A DNA stretch of 64,000 bases from the NCBI GenBank assembly GCA_034766995.1, contig CM068317.1, positions 29,873,501-29,937,500 of the forward strand, in the 5' to 3' direction. The notes under the pieces were generated by a model. It made no database searches. It was not told the origin of the DNA and worked only from the letters and a program-made list of their open reading frames with translations. This DNA is from Acanthacorydalis orientalis. Its lineage: Eukaryota; Arthropoda; Insecta; Megaloptera; Corydalidae. Shown here piece after piece: positions 50,531 through 64,000 of the stretch (positions are counted from its first letter, which is position 1; each line of letters starts with the position of its first letter). A program made the translations under genes and the position numbers.

Positions 50531-51154
50531 TATAATTTTTATTAAACCTGTAAAAATACATTCTTTGACAATAATAATAAATAATTAAATTTTTTATTGT
50601 GTAAAATTTTAAAATTTATGGTAATGTTTTATAAATGCCGTAGTATTTTTTTGAACTTGATACATTTTTACAGTCTTTCACAAATAATCCCATATTGTTG
50701 TCTGAACAATCACGAATTATAATCGTTAAGGAGAGAACATCTCAAATCAAAATCGCTTAAGTAACAATTTAAATATCAACGAAAACTGTAGCAAAAATGA
50801 AAGAAATATGAACTACGAACACTAACATCATTTCGAATTAAAATATTACTTATATTTTTCAAATTTTATAAGTTTTTTTAACTAGCAATGTTTCTTTTTA
50901 GACAAAGTTATTTTTATTATTATGAAATGATATTTTCATTTCCCGTATCGTATTTTCGTATCCGAAATGTCAATTTCTTCGAAAACGTTTATTAATTGCA
51001 AAAAGAAGTGTCTGTTAATCAGCTAACAACACGAATTCATATGCTAGCTTTGATTGAAAATTGTTGCATCTATAACTTGCAAGTCATAGTATTGTTGCTG
51101 GGATAGTATCGACATTACATCTTAAGAACCGGTTTTCAAAATAAAGACATTCAG

Positions 51155-51156
<2 letters not shown>

Positions 51157-51250
<94 letters not shown>
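51157..51250. repeat. (AT)n microsatellite, longest pure tract
   Basis: About 94 bp of uninterrupted AT. Confidence 0.97.
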
Positions 51251-51253
<3 letters not shown>

Positions 51254-52508
51254 ATTATTAATTACGTGTTTATTCAGATTTGAAATGTCAGAGTACAATG
51301 TACTTACATTTGTAATGTGAACATCTCGAAACACAATGATCTTTGTTATGTAGAGCATTCATTTAGTTACGTTTTTGAATGTTACACGTAAATGATTTTT
51401 TTGTATGTATTGTACATGTTTTTTTTTTGTTTTAAATTAAATGTATGGAATATATTTCATTTTCATTGTAGAGAGCGTGGTTAAGTTGGGTTGGTTAAGA
51501 CCTTCGTTTAAAGCTTTATTGATTAAGCATATTGCTAAGGAAAATAAATATTTTATTATACTTTGTATATTTTAGTATTTTCTTTTTTAATTTTTGATTA
51601 TTTGGTACTTGATCCAGCAAACCTGTGATCTTATATTAACTAGTCATATTTCTTAGAATGAATTTTTGTCGAATCGAACGAATCATAGGCATTAATATTC
51701 ATATGAGTAACAATTAAAGTATTGTCTGCATTGGAAATCGTAAAAAAGAAATTGTTAAAAATGATGAATCATCATGACTTGAAAACTTATGAATCAAATT
51801 CTTTTTTGATTTAAATTTCGTCCAAGATTAAAAATAAAACAGAAATTTTTTTATGTTCAATAAAAAATATGTTTTTAAAACTCATTCTCTAACATATAAT
51901 TCAAAGAAATGTTTACGGGTATTCTTTCATAAATAAACATTTAATGAAGATTTGAATCAATGAGTAACTGCTTCATTTTTCGAGTAATGAAGCTATTAAA
52001 TATAATTGCGGAAGTTTTAGTGATGTTATTTTATTAAATTTACATTAAAATTATCAGTGTAGAAATACTTAAATCTTATTTTGAACACTTTTTAAAAATG
52101 TATCCAAATTCGAAATGTTTTTAAAAATTATAAATCTTATAAACTAATGTGCTTCATGCATACCAAAAAAAATAAGAATGTCTGTAGCTGTTCAGCAAAA
52201 AGATATATAAAAGATGATATAAGATTGTAATAATAATTAGTTATTTTTAGTAAGCAACCGTTATTCTGTATATTTTTTCACCATTAAAATCTTAAACGTG
52301 TTTATAGAATTATAGATGAAGTCACTTATGTCAAGTTGTCAAATTTGTCAAGACGTTACATTGAGTAAATTAGTTTCTGAATGATATTTTATTTAGATTC
52401 ATATATTTACATACGATTTATTTAATTAAGTGACATTAGATGTTGATAATTAAAATTGAATAAATAGATTTCTTTTATTAAAACGTAATATTTTTTTTTA
52501 ACTTTTAC

Positions 52509-52510
52509 TG

Positions 52511-52559
<49 letters not shown>

Positions 52560-52561
52560 TG

Positions 52562-52609
<48 letters not shown>

Positions 52610-52643
52610 TAACCGTGCTCACATATATATATATATATATATA
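52509..52643. repeat. three (TA)n tracts with a repeated CTGCTTATATA junction
   Basis: CTGCTTATATA starts tracts at about 52509 and 52559. A third, shorter tract follows AACCGTGCTCAC. The duplicated junction suggests a tandem duplication of tract plus flank. Confidence 0.9.
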
Positions 52644-52647
52644 ATGT

Positions 52648-52681
52648 AATTTTTGAAGATTACTAATAATCTTCAAAAATT
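52648..52681. repeat. 15-bp perfect inverted repeat, 4-nt loop
   Basis: AATTTTTGAAGATTA, loop CTAA, then TAATCTTCAAAAATT. It directly follows the (AT)n cluster. Confidence 0.85.
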
Positions 52682-53334
52682 TATAAAATTGTGTTGAAGG
52701 ACTATACGAGTAAGTACGAAAATATATAGAACAATTGATGCTAATTTCTTTTAGCTGAATTGAAATGAAAGTTTAAGCTTTGCTGTATATTATAATACAT
52801 GAGGTATAAACCGATTATTTATTTATATTTCTTTTGAAATGCGTCAGTACACCTTGCTGCATGCCACAGAACAATTTAATATATAGCTCGTTAGTACGTA
52901 ATTTATAATCTAACCGATAATTACAACAGAAAAAAGAAAAACATCAATTAAAGATGTGTAAGAATAACGTTAACTCTTGGCCAAAATATCAATCAGTGCA
53001 CAAGCGTTGTAAAATGTCTACAAAAGCCTCTCTTTTGTCTACTATTCTATATGTTGCAGAATTTTATTTCAATGAAGATAAAAATTGTTTCACAAGTTTC
53101 CACACAACTTTTTTTTATCCATAATCATATATCATAACTGATACAAATCCTGTTTTTTGTATGTTTTCGGTAAGGTTGTATTTATTGCTCATTTAATATG
53201 TTTTTAAATCGTTGTTATCGGTTTTATTTTTTTTTATGCCTAATGAACTATACAGTGCACAGTTAATGTATAAAAGTTAATAACAAAATAATATTAATAT
53301 TAGTTCCTTTATTTAAATATTTTTTTTATTACAA

Positions 53335-53485
53335 CAATAGATTTTTTTCTGTATCCTAACGTTCTGAGGATGATTGTATCGCCATCGAAACAATGATAAA
53401 AAATTACTTATTAAACGCTTTTAATCAGAAAAAATATAGTTTGCGGGGGAAATAAAAGAAATATTTGTGAAAGTTTTTACTATCA
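53335..53485. mobile_element. family A fragment (centre and right arm)
   Basis: TTTTTTCTGTATCCTAACGT, TCTGAGGATGATTG and CGCCATCGAAACAATG belong to the centre. AAAATTACTTATTAAACGCT and TTTTAATCAGAAAAAAT match the right arm. Confidence 0.5.
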
Positions 53486-53555
53486 TTTATTTCTTTATCT
53501 GTTTAGAATGTAATTATATATCAAAATAGTTTAATTTAGTTGACTCTAAAGAATG

Positions 53556-53556
<1 letters not shown>

Positions 53557-53645
<89 letters not shown>
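53557..53645. repeat. (AT)n microsatellite
   Basis: About 88 bp, pure, followed by ACGTACAG. Confidence 0.97.
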
Positions 53646-54618
53646 GTACAGAATGTATACATGCGTTTTTAATAAACAAATATTTGAATTTTATTAAAAA
53701 TAAGTAGAAATTGTTTTTTTTTTAAATTTCGCGTACTATCTTATTCTCACATGTATGAAATTTGTCAAGCACTGATTAAAACTCATTACCCTCTATATTT
53801 CGAAAATATAACAGGCGACAGCATGAATGCTGCCATTTCCTCAAATACATTTCATTGTAAATTACGAGAAACCTCGACGTTTGTTCCCCTATATGTAAGT
53901 GACTCCACATTAATAAAACAATGTTTAAAAAGGCGTAAACTTTGGGCATAGGAAGCGCATGACGCATGTGTCGGGCAGGATATGGCAAGAATATGTGGCG
54001 TGTAAAGATCTTAAACGATAACGCTTTAATCCAACGTATATTGTAGACTTTCAGGACTGAAATAAGGTTATCACCGCGTACTATATCATTTTCATATTAA
54101 AAAAAAAAACATTTTGGACATTGCTTTATATGTTATGTATTTTTAAGACGTTTAATATTTTTTTTTATATTTTTTAAGGTCAAGATGTACTTTGAAATTT
54201 CTTTTTTTTAAATTTGATTATTGGGATTTTAAGTATGTTTTTATTCGTAATTGTAATTTTAAATATATCATTTCTTAATTTTTTTTATCGTATATGATGA
54301 TGCTATTCTTGCTGAAAGTAATTTGTTATTAATGCCATTTGAATAGATTTTTTAATGCAGTGGCCAGCAAAATTACTCATACAGTTGGCAATTTTAAACA
54401 AAATGCTAATTTTCTATTTAAATTAAAGGCTTCATTTTAGAACTTTCACTATTATGTTTTACTCAAATCTATTATGTTTCATTTATAATGATAAATTTAA
54501 TTTTCATTAATACAGTTTTGCAGGAAAGTAAAAAATATCCAACGCAAAAGTATTCAAACAACGTAAAAGTATTCAAACAAATGATAAATAACCATCAAAT
54601 TGTAATGTAATTTTTGAA

Positions 54619-55430
54619 TTAATATTTTGTAGGGTTTCCATTAGCATTAATTACAGGTAAAAGTAATTTTGGCATAGATTTGACTAAATTTTGTGTTTGT
54701 TCGGGCGTTATTTTGCTCCATTCTTCCAAAAGTATCCTTTTTAGCTGTTCTTTATTGGAAATGTCATGTTTTCTGAAACGCTCTTTTGTAAGGGCCCAAA
54801 GATTTTCTATTGAGTTCATGTCTAATGATTGAAGAGTTTGCAGTACATGTGGGCAATTATAAATGATCCATTGGCGTACATTGTAAGTGGTGTTCTTCGG
54901 ATCGTTATCATGTTGGAAAAAAAATCCTATCTATTCTCATATTTATTACACTTCCTTTCAAATTATTTTTAATATGTTTAAATACATCATCTAGTCTGTT
55001 ATCCCATCAGTTATTATTAAGTTACCTGGACCTTTGGCGGACATTTACGCCAACAACACCCCACACCATTACTCTTCCGCCATCGAATTTAACAGTTCTT
55101 TGAAGATTTTTGGGATTGAGTCCTTTTCCAAGTTTTTTCCATACTAGAATACGACCATTTGACTCAAAAATGTTGAACTTACTCTCGTCATAAAAAATTA
55201 TGTTGTCCCAAAAATTTGGAACCACATCTAAATACTATTTTACAAACTAGGCGTTTTTTCGTGTTTGATTCACTTAATGCACGTTATTTGTTTGAATGTT
55301 GTTTTCCTTGGTCGACTGATACGAATTTTATTTTCTAGTTTTGTAACAAACAGTATGACGACTTCTTCCCCCAATTTGCCCGATTACACTTAGTGTTTTA
55401 TTTTCTTCGTGATGTTTTATAATTAATTTT
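54619..55430 (-). pseudogene. Tc1-like DDE transposase pseudogene
   Basis: On the minus strand the order is IIKHHEENKTLSVIGQIGG (helix-turn-helix, about 55420), a degraded linker, IIFYDESKFNIFESNGR (first catalytic Asp, codon about 55189), VMVWGVVG, a frame-broken segment, FFQHDNDPKNTT (second Asp, about 54909) and SIENLW (Glu, codon 54807). The C-terminus KRILLEEWSKITPEQTQ ends in NPTKY at 54619. Stops and a frameshift break it, and the N-terminal end is lost at the arm junction. The Asp-Glu spacing is 33 residues rather than the usual 34. Confidence 0.8.
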
Positions 55431-55432
55431 CC

Positions 55433-55570
55433 AATAAAGAACAGTTAAAAAGAATACTTTTGGAAGAATGGAGAAAAATGGGACCTGAACAAACACAAAA
55501 TTTAGTTAAGTCCATGCCAAAACGACTTCTACCTGTAATTAATGCTAATGGAAGCCCTACAAAATATTAA
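55433..55570 (+). pseudogene. second, inverted copy of the Tc1 transposase C-terminus
   Basis: This + strand frame reads KEQLKRILLEEWRKMGPEQT and ends ANGSPTKY-stop. It differs at several residues from the minus-strand copy, so the two ends have diverged or came from different copies. It has no catalytic domain of its own. Confidence 0.8.
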
Positions 55571-55920
55571 TTTAAAAATTAAATTACATTTTGATGGTCA
55601 TTCATCATTGGTTTGAATACTTTTACGTTGTTTGAATACTTTTGCGTTGCATATTTTTTAGTTTCGTTGAAAAATGTATTAATGACAATTAAATTTAAAA
55701 TTATAAGTGAAACATAATTAGGTTTAAGTAAAACAAAATAGTGGAAATTCTAAAACGACGCCTTTAATTTAATTAGAAAATTAGCATTTTGTTTAAAATT
55801 GCCAACTGATTCAAATCATTCAAGTTTTAGGAATAGATTTGAAATTGTTTAACTAGTATTTCTGTGCGACGTACTTTAATATTTACTTATTTTTAATTCG
55901 AAAATGTAATCTATTTACAG

Positions 55921-56414
55921 ACATCTTGTTCGATACCAATATGCAGCGAATGTCTTGGTACGGAATCAAAAAATCATCAAGGCGTCGCGGAATCTTTAAG
56001 TACGTGTTCGGATTGCGGTGTGACGAGTGTACATGCGTCTTGTGCTGGAAGTGCGTCTGTTACGGCGTTACTAACAGCAGGTGCGAAATGGGCGTGCGGT
56101 GAATGTCGAACATGCTCAACATGCACGCAACCTGATACGCCAGATGACACGTGCGTGCTACTACGTTGTACGAGTTGTACACGTGCGTGCCATGCTCCAC
56201 GTTGTCTAGATCCTCCGCCTCATGTTGGAAGGCAAAAGTCGGCAGTAACACCGTGGAGATGTCGTGTCTGTTTAACAGATTCAGGAACACCTGCTACACC
56301 TCTTGCACAACCGCCCACGCATAATTCGCAAAATTCGACGTCAACCACAGCACGGAAAAAATTAAGTAAAGTGCGGGATAAACAGAAACTGAGAGATTCT
56401 GGAAAACTCAACCG
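55921..56414 (+). CDS. enok: KAT6/Enok, double PHD-finger exon
   Basis: The exon enters in phase 0 after ATCTATTTACAG and leaves in phase 2 at CCG|GTAAGT. It encodes residues 198-362. Tandem PHD fingers run from about 205 to 315: CSECLG, CSDCG, VHASC and KWACGECRTC, then CSTC, LLRCTSC, ACHAPRC and WRCRVC. In KAT6 proteins this pair reads the N-terminal tail of histone H3, including acylated lysine 14. The exon closes with a basic segment (ARKKLSKVRDKQKLRDSGK). It is much richer in G and C than the adjacent intron. Confidence 0.93.
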
Positions 56415-56607
56415 GTAAGTTTTTAATTTTTCAATGTGTATGTGTGTATATATGTGCGTGCGTGTGTGACTGTATGTATATTTAAAAAGAGTGAGAGAAT
56501 CTTTTGCATTTTAAATCGGAGATGCAAAACAGAGTATATTTTACTCTTGCTCGATCCTTTGTTTGGAAAAAAGTATACGATTTATAGTGGTATTATCAGT
56601 CTCTATA

Positions 56608-56762
56608 TTAACCTTTTCGCTGCTGTAGGCGCCTTTAGACTCTCAATTGACATTGTCGAAATGATATTGTTGACACCTAAAGACGTGCCGTTAATCACGG
56701 CTGAATGTCTACCGTCTGCAACGCGCACTCTGGATTAGATTTCTCCGGAGCGAAAGGGCTAA
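56608..56762. mobile_element. short TTAA/CTAA-flanked piggyBac-like element in an enok intron
   Basis: It begins TTAACCTTTTCGCTGCTG and ends CCGGAGCGAAAGGGCTAA, so the ends are inverted (CCTTTTCGCT against CCCTTTCGCT). The right border is CTAA instead of TTAA, a single change. It is about 155 bp, has no coding capacity and lies 194 bp after the PHD exon. Confidence 0.65.
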
Positions 56763-56778
56763 GTACGCCTATATATGT

Positions 56779-56779
<1 letters not shown>

Positions 56780-56820
<41 letters not shown>

Positions 56821-56883
56821 TAAATGTTCGTGAGTGTGCGCATGTGCGCGCGCGTATGTATATATATATATGTGTGTGTGTGC

Positions 56884-56920
<37 letters not shown>
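56780..56920. repeat. (AT)n tracts around a GT/GC-rich core
   Basis: Two AT tracts flank GTGAGTGTGCGCATGTGCGC GCGCGTATG, where alternating purine-pyrimidine bases continue through the core. Confidence 0.9.
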
Positions 56921-57092
56921 GATTTGTAGAATTTTTAAAGCATTCAAAAATAAGAATATTTTTTATTTAAAATTTAAAGTGCCAATAAAATATGTTTGGA
57001 AAAAGTAATAAATGTGTTTCATTAAAATTTCTAATTAAATTTATAAGGTGTTTGGGTTCATTTTAAAATTATACATTTTAATTTAATCACAG

Positions 57093-58780
57093 ATTATCAA
57101 AAGACCAGTCATCTAGTATCCAGTCTACACCGAAGTCAGTGGGAAGAAAATCGTTAGCAGCGAACAAGTTGTCGACTTCGGCAGCGTATACGAGTGATGG
57201 AGATTCAACGGACCACGAGGGTAATCATCACAACCATAACATCCCGGCCCACTATCCTCATTCTTCTTCAGAACAACAGTGCCCGTCCCCGTGCCCTGAA
57301 AAGACTGATCGAATATCCAAAGAGAAACAGAAATTTTTTCGTCTTTCCGCTTTCAACACGGATAAAAAACGGACGAGGAACGCGATAACAGACAATAAAA
57401 GTAATACGGCGGCCGAAAATTTAAAAGCGAGAATATCGGCCAGTCGTAACAAGAACGCCGCCGAGGTTAAAGTCAATAATGTTTTACCGTCGAAAGTAAA
57501 TACTAAAGTAGTGGAAAAAAATCCCATCGTGCCGGTTAAGGAAAATAAAAATAAACATGATAAAGTAGTTACGAAAATCAATAATAACAAGAATAATAAT
57601 AAAATCGCCGATGTTAAAATTAAAACACGACCTAGTAAAACCAAAAAAAGTTTGTCACGATCCGTCGATTCTGATGAATCTTCATCGGAAGAAGACGATG
57701 AGGATAAAGAAGATTCCTCTAGTTCGGACGATAGTACGGAATGTTCGGACGAAAGTTCTGAATCCGCTTGTTCTACGAGTACGGACAGTGACAGTGATAG
57801 TTCTGTCGGCCGTGTTGAAAATAATAAAGAGTGCCAGTCGACTTCGATTCGTAATAATAATATTTTGTTTGGCGTTAAAAATTCCGAAACTACTTTCGGA
57901 AGTATAAGTGGAATCGATAGTGATGTTAAAGATTCCTCACCTTGGGGGTTTGCTGCTGCGGCAGCCGAAGCGAAAGTTAAAGATGTGTTTGCCTCGAAAA
58001 TGAATAGGACGTTCGGTGATTTCGGTTTAGATGGTAAAAGTTTCGGGGAAAAGTATTCACTTGATGATAAAACACCTTCTACGTCGAGTTCTAGCAGTAG
58101 TTTTGATAAAATGAAACCTGGTTTTGGTCAGTTACGTGGTCTCTTTGACGGTCTTTCACATTTATTTACGACACCCACGCATAGCAGGTCTAGGCCAGGC
58201 GGTGCTCCAAATTATGCACCGAATAGACGTAAAAAACATCATGAAAAATTAATGACTGATGTCCATGATACAGTGAAAAAAATAACAGATGTTAAACCGA
58301 AACCAGTAGAAAGTAAAACTGATTTTATAAAGGCACCGATGTCACAAGATATCGAATATAAGCAAATACCCATGCTGAATCCGAAACCGGAGACGGCTGT
58401 CGGTATCGCTAACATAGTACGAGAGCAAAGTAATATAACTGTACCGCCAAAAATTCCAAAACGTATCGTTCCGATTCCGGTTCCCATCCCTCCAGATTCC
58501 AAAAGGCTCGGCATTACGAGCGATGATGAATTTGTTCCGTACCTTAACATGACACCTTCGAATCTTGTAAAGACCGCGGTCAATTCGAAACGGCACGAAC
58601 ACGAACGGCGGAGGTACTTAAAGGGGGACGGGTTCGGATTTTCGTCTTTATCCCCGTACGCCGGTGCCTGTCCGGCTGTCGACGATCTTGGGGCGAAAAA
58701 GCGCGGTCTCATCACCGAGGCTACGCGACCGCAGGCTGCGGTGACGGGCGGCCAGTGCCGGGCAATCGACAATCAGACGG
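57093..58780 (+). CDS. enok: KAT6/Enok, large Ser/Asp/Glu-rich linker exon
   Basis: Entered in phase 2 after TTTAATCACAG, the frame reads RLSKDQSSSIQSTPKS and stays open for about 563 codons to the donor ACGG|GTAAGA at 58781 (phase 1). It holds an Asn/Lys-rich region, an acidic serine tract (SVDSDESSSEEDDEDKEDSS, about 57660-57800) and the conserved KAT6 motif corresponding to GLFDGLSHLFTTP (about 58138). The remainder is mostly disordered. Ignoring the donor would add 102 codons of hydrophobic, non-conserved sequence to a stop at 59088, so I take the splice. It corresponds to the linker between the PHD pair and the MYST domain. Confidence 0.88.
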
Positions 58781-61986
<3,206 letters not shown>

Positions 61987-62097
61987 TAATAACATTTAAT
62001 TTTTCAAGTAAATCGAATTTTGAATAAAATAATTTTATTGTAATGTATTTTGTCATTTATAAATTAATTTTTGTATTAATATTAATTTTATTATTAG

Positions 62098-64000
62098 GTT
62101 ATTTACTGTCAAAGGAAGAAGGGCAACCTGGCACTCCTGAAAAGCCTTTGTCAGATCTTGGACGAGTATCATATTATGCTTACTGGAAATCTGTTGTTCT
62201 CGAATATCTTCATACTCATCGTGATGGGCCATTGAATTTATCTGATGTATCTCATGAAACTGGAATGTATTGCCATGATACAGCTCATGCACTTCAGTTA
62301 CTCGGATTTGCAAGATATGCTCCATCAAATACAGGTGTTCAAGTTGCATTGTGTATAGATTGGAAAAAGGTAGATGCTCATATGGAAAAAGTCTTAAAAT
62401 CAAAAACGAGAATACCTATAGATCGAGAATGTTTACGTTGGACACCGTTACTCACTCCAACTGTAAATCCATTCAGAGTAGAAGAGAAGTGTGATTTAGA
62501 TACAACAGCCGAACCAATTGCCGAATCTCCCAGACTAGATGTTGCTAGTATCAAAGAAGCACAAGCTTTGAATAGATCTCAGAACGCAGTTAAGATAATG
62601 CGTAAAGGACGTAAAAAGAAACGTGTTTTGATCACTAATGCTCTCAAAAAAGAGAAAATTAAAGAAAAACCAAAAGAAGAAAAAGAAGAATCGGTGGTTA
62701 CATCAGTTACAGAAACTGAAGAAATGGAACCTGTTGAAATTACTTCATCTGGAAGAAGAAGAACAAGGCCTAGTAAGTTTAATGAAACGACTTACGTTGA
62801 ACTGGGTAAACAAAAATCTCATGAAACTCCTAAACGAAAATGTACTGAAGTTACTAGCGATACAATTTCTTCAGATGAACCTGAGAAAAAGAAATTGAAA
62901 ACTGATTTTGTTGTAAGATCATCTTCTAGAAGAATTGAAGCTGCTGCTTTAGCCAAAGATTTATTAAAAGAAAAATCTCCAGAAAAATTGAAAACAAATG
63001 ATAAAGTTACAGATAAAGTTATAGAAACATCTTTAAGAAATAAACGTACTAAAGAACTGAAAGTAGTTAATAAAACGTCAAATCTTAGAGATGTTAAAGA
63101 AAAGGATTCCAAAACACTAAATAATAAAATACAAACCGTTAAAGAATCACCTACGTCGGTAACAACGACTAGAGGCCGTAAAGCAAGTCCTAAAAAGGGC
63201 GAACGATGGTCTCAACGGAGAGAAAAGAGATTGAAGTTAACGCAAGATAGCGTTGAAGTGCCAGAATCAAAATCTGTTGAACGAGAAACATTAAAGAAAG
63301 TTGAAGTCGACGTTCCAGAACTAACTTCACCTATTAGGAGATCATCTGATAAGGTATCTAAAGTGGGAAGATCTAGTAAAAAGAAGCGTGGGTGGGTGAA
63401 AGGTCGAGCAAGGAAAATTGTAGCCGCATTGCCAGAAGCATCAGAAACTGTGGCTGATTCCACATTAGTAGAGTTGCTTGAAGACAAACCAAGTAATGAA
63501 ATTGAAGAAAAGAAAATGGATGTTACAATTGAAAATGATACAAATGATAATATGGAAATTGATGAAAGCAATGTAGTTGTAGATGTTAAACCAGTTAAAG
63601 AAATGATAAAAGAACGAAAAGAAAGTATAGATAAAAGAAAGAAAGTTAAACATTCAGATGGAGAGGATTCTAGTGCTGAAGCAGATGATGAAATGGAAAC
63701 AGATGAAAGAGATGAAAAAGAAGAGTTACGAAAGTCTGTTGAAAGAACTGTAACACCAGTTGTAAAGGAAGTTACATTGCCTGAAAAAGTTGAAAAAGCT
63801 CTGGCAATTCCTGTTGATGTCAATGGTAAAATTGACAATAACCCAGAAATTGATAATATACAAGAAGATACATCAAAAGAATCTGAAAAAGTTATAGAAA
63901 CCGAGAATAAAAATAGTGAAGTAGTCGAGGAATCAGAAATATTGAAAGAGTCTATAATAGATACGATAGATTTAAAATCAGAAAAAACTGAAGAAAAAAT
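62098..64000 (+). CDS. enok: KAT6/Enok, end of MYST domain and Lys/Glu-rich tail (runs off the window)
   Basis: After TTATTATTAG the frame completes the split Ser codon and reads YLLSKEEGQPGTPEKPLSDL, with the presumed general-base Glu at residue 1157. The MYST fold ends near LRWTPLLTP. The frame then stays open to the last base through a disordered, Lys/Glu/Ser-rich tail. The conserved KAT6 patch KKKRGWVKGRARKI is at about 63378-63420 (around residue 1570). At least 1776 residues are encoded in the window. The stop codon and the C-terminal region lie beyond 64000. Confidence 0.95.

Larger units (their letters stand above)
54382..55808 (-). mobile_element. Tc1-like element with about 380-bp inverted ends
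   Basis: It starts TA|CAGTTGGCAATTTTAAAC at 54382 and ends with the inverse, GTTTAAAATTGCCAACTG, at 55808. TA is kept only at the left border (AT at the right). The inverted arms, 54382-54761 and 55428-55808, are about 380 bp each. They include the last 45 codons of the transposase on both sides and stop codons 237-238 bp from each end. Between them lies one decayed transposase body on the minus strand. Confidence 0.85.

Noticed and set aside
53751..53988. Overlapping plus and minus frames near 53.8 kb, with a moderately GC-rich flank
   Set aside because: No domain, no splice signals, no repeat match that I could establish.

Overview
The window is a strongly AT-rich piece of animal nuclear DNA with three spliced genes, all on the + strand, separated by long introns and intergenic DNA full of (AT)n microsatellites and dead transposons. 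The gene set (a Thickveins-type BMP receptor, the two-RRM plus zinc-knuckle protein Lark, and a KAT6/Enok MYST acetyltransferase) and the transposon types point to an insect. The sequence does not let me name the order.

Layout. 1-7406: the last two coding exons of a type I BMP receptor (thickveins). One exon holds the cysteine-rich ligand-binding region. After a 5 kb intron, a single exon carries the CCHNEDLCN box, membrane segment, GS box and the whole kinase. 7407-11450: 3' UTR and intergenic DNA. 11450-14375: lark, with an upstream non-coding exon candidate, four coding exons (352 aa predicted) and a poly(A) signal. 14191-19290: intergenic, including a likely terminal exon of an unidentified minus-strand gene at 18396-18557. 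19290-64000: the KAT6/Enok gene. It has a GC-richer promoter and 5' UTR candidate near 19.3-19.6 kb, a 5' UTR plus winged-helix/H15 exon at 29.8-30.5 kb, a 25.4 kb intron, a double PHD-finger exon, a large Ser/Asp/Glu-rich exon, the MYST catalytic exon pair and a long Lys/Glu-rich exon that runs off the end. Splice phases agree at every junction I joined.

The enok introns hold five transposase relics of the Tc1/mariner superfamily (one of them uncertain), all antisense to the gene. There are also TTAA-flanked piggyBac-like short elements and many copies of a palindromic MITE-like family (called A here). One TTAA element sits inside a family A copy, and removing it restores the uninterrupted copy. 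A second palindromic family (B) and a fold-back element occur elsewhere.

The three host genes act in separate processes: BMP/Dpp reception at the membrane, RNA binding, and chromatin acetylation. I see no sign of an operon-like or co-regulated system. The most unusual content is the layered repeat architecture and a GC-rich promoter-like island inside the 25 kb enok intron. I found no convincing new multi-gene system.
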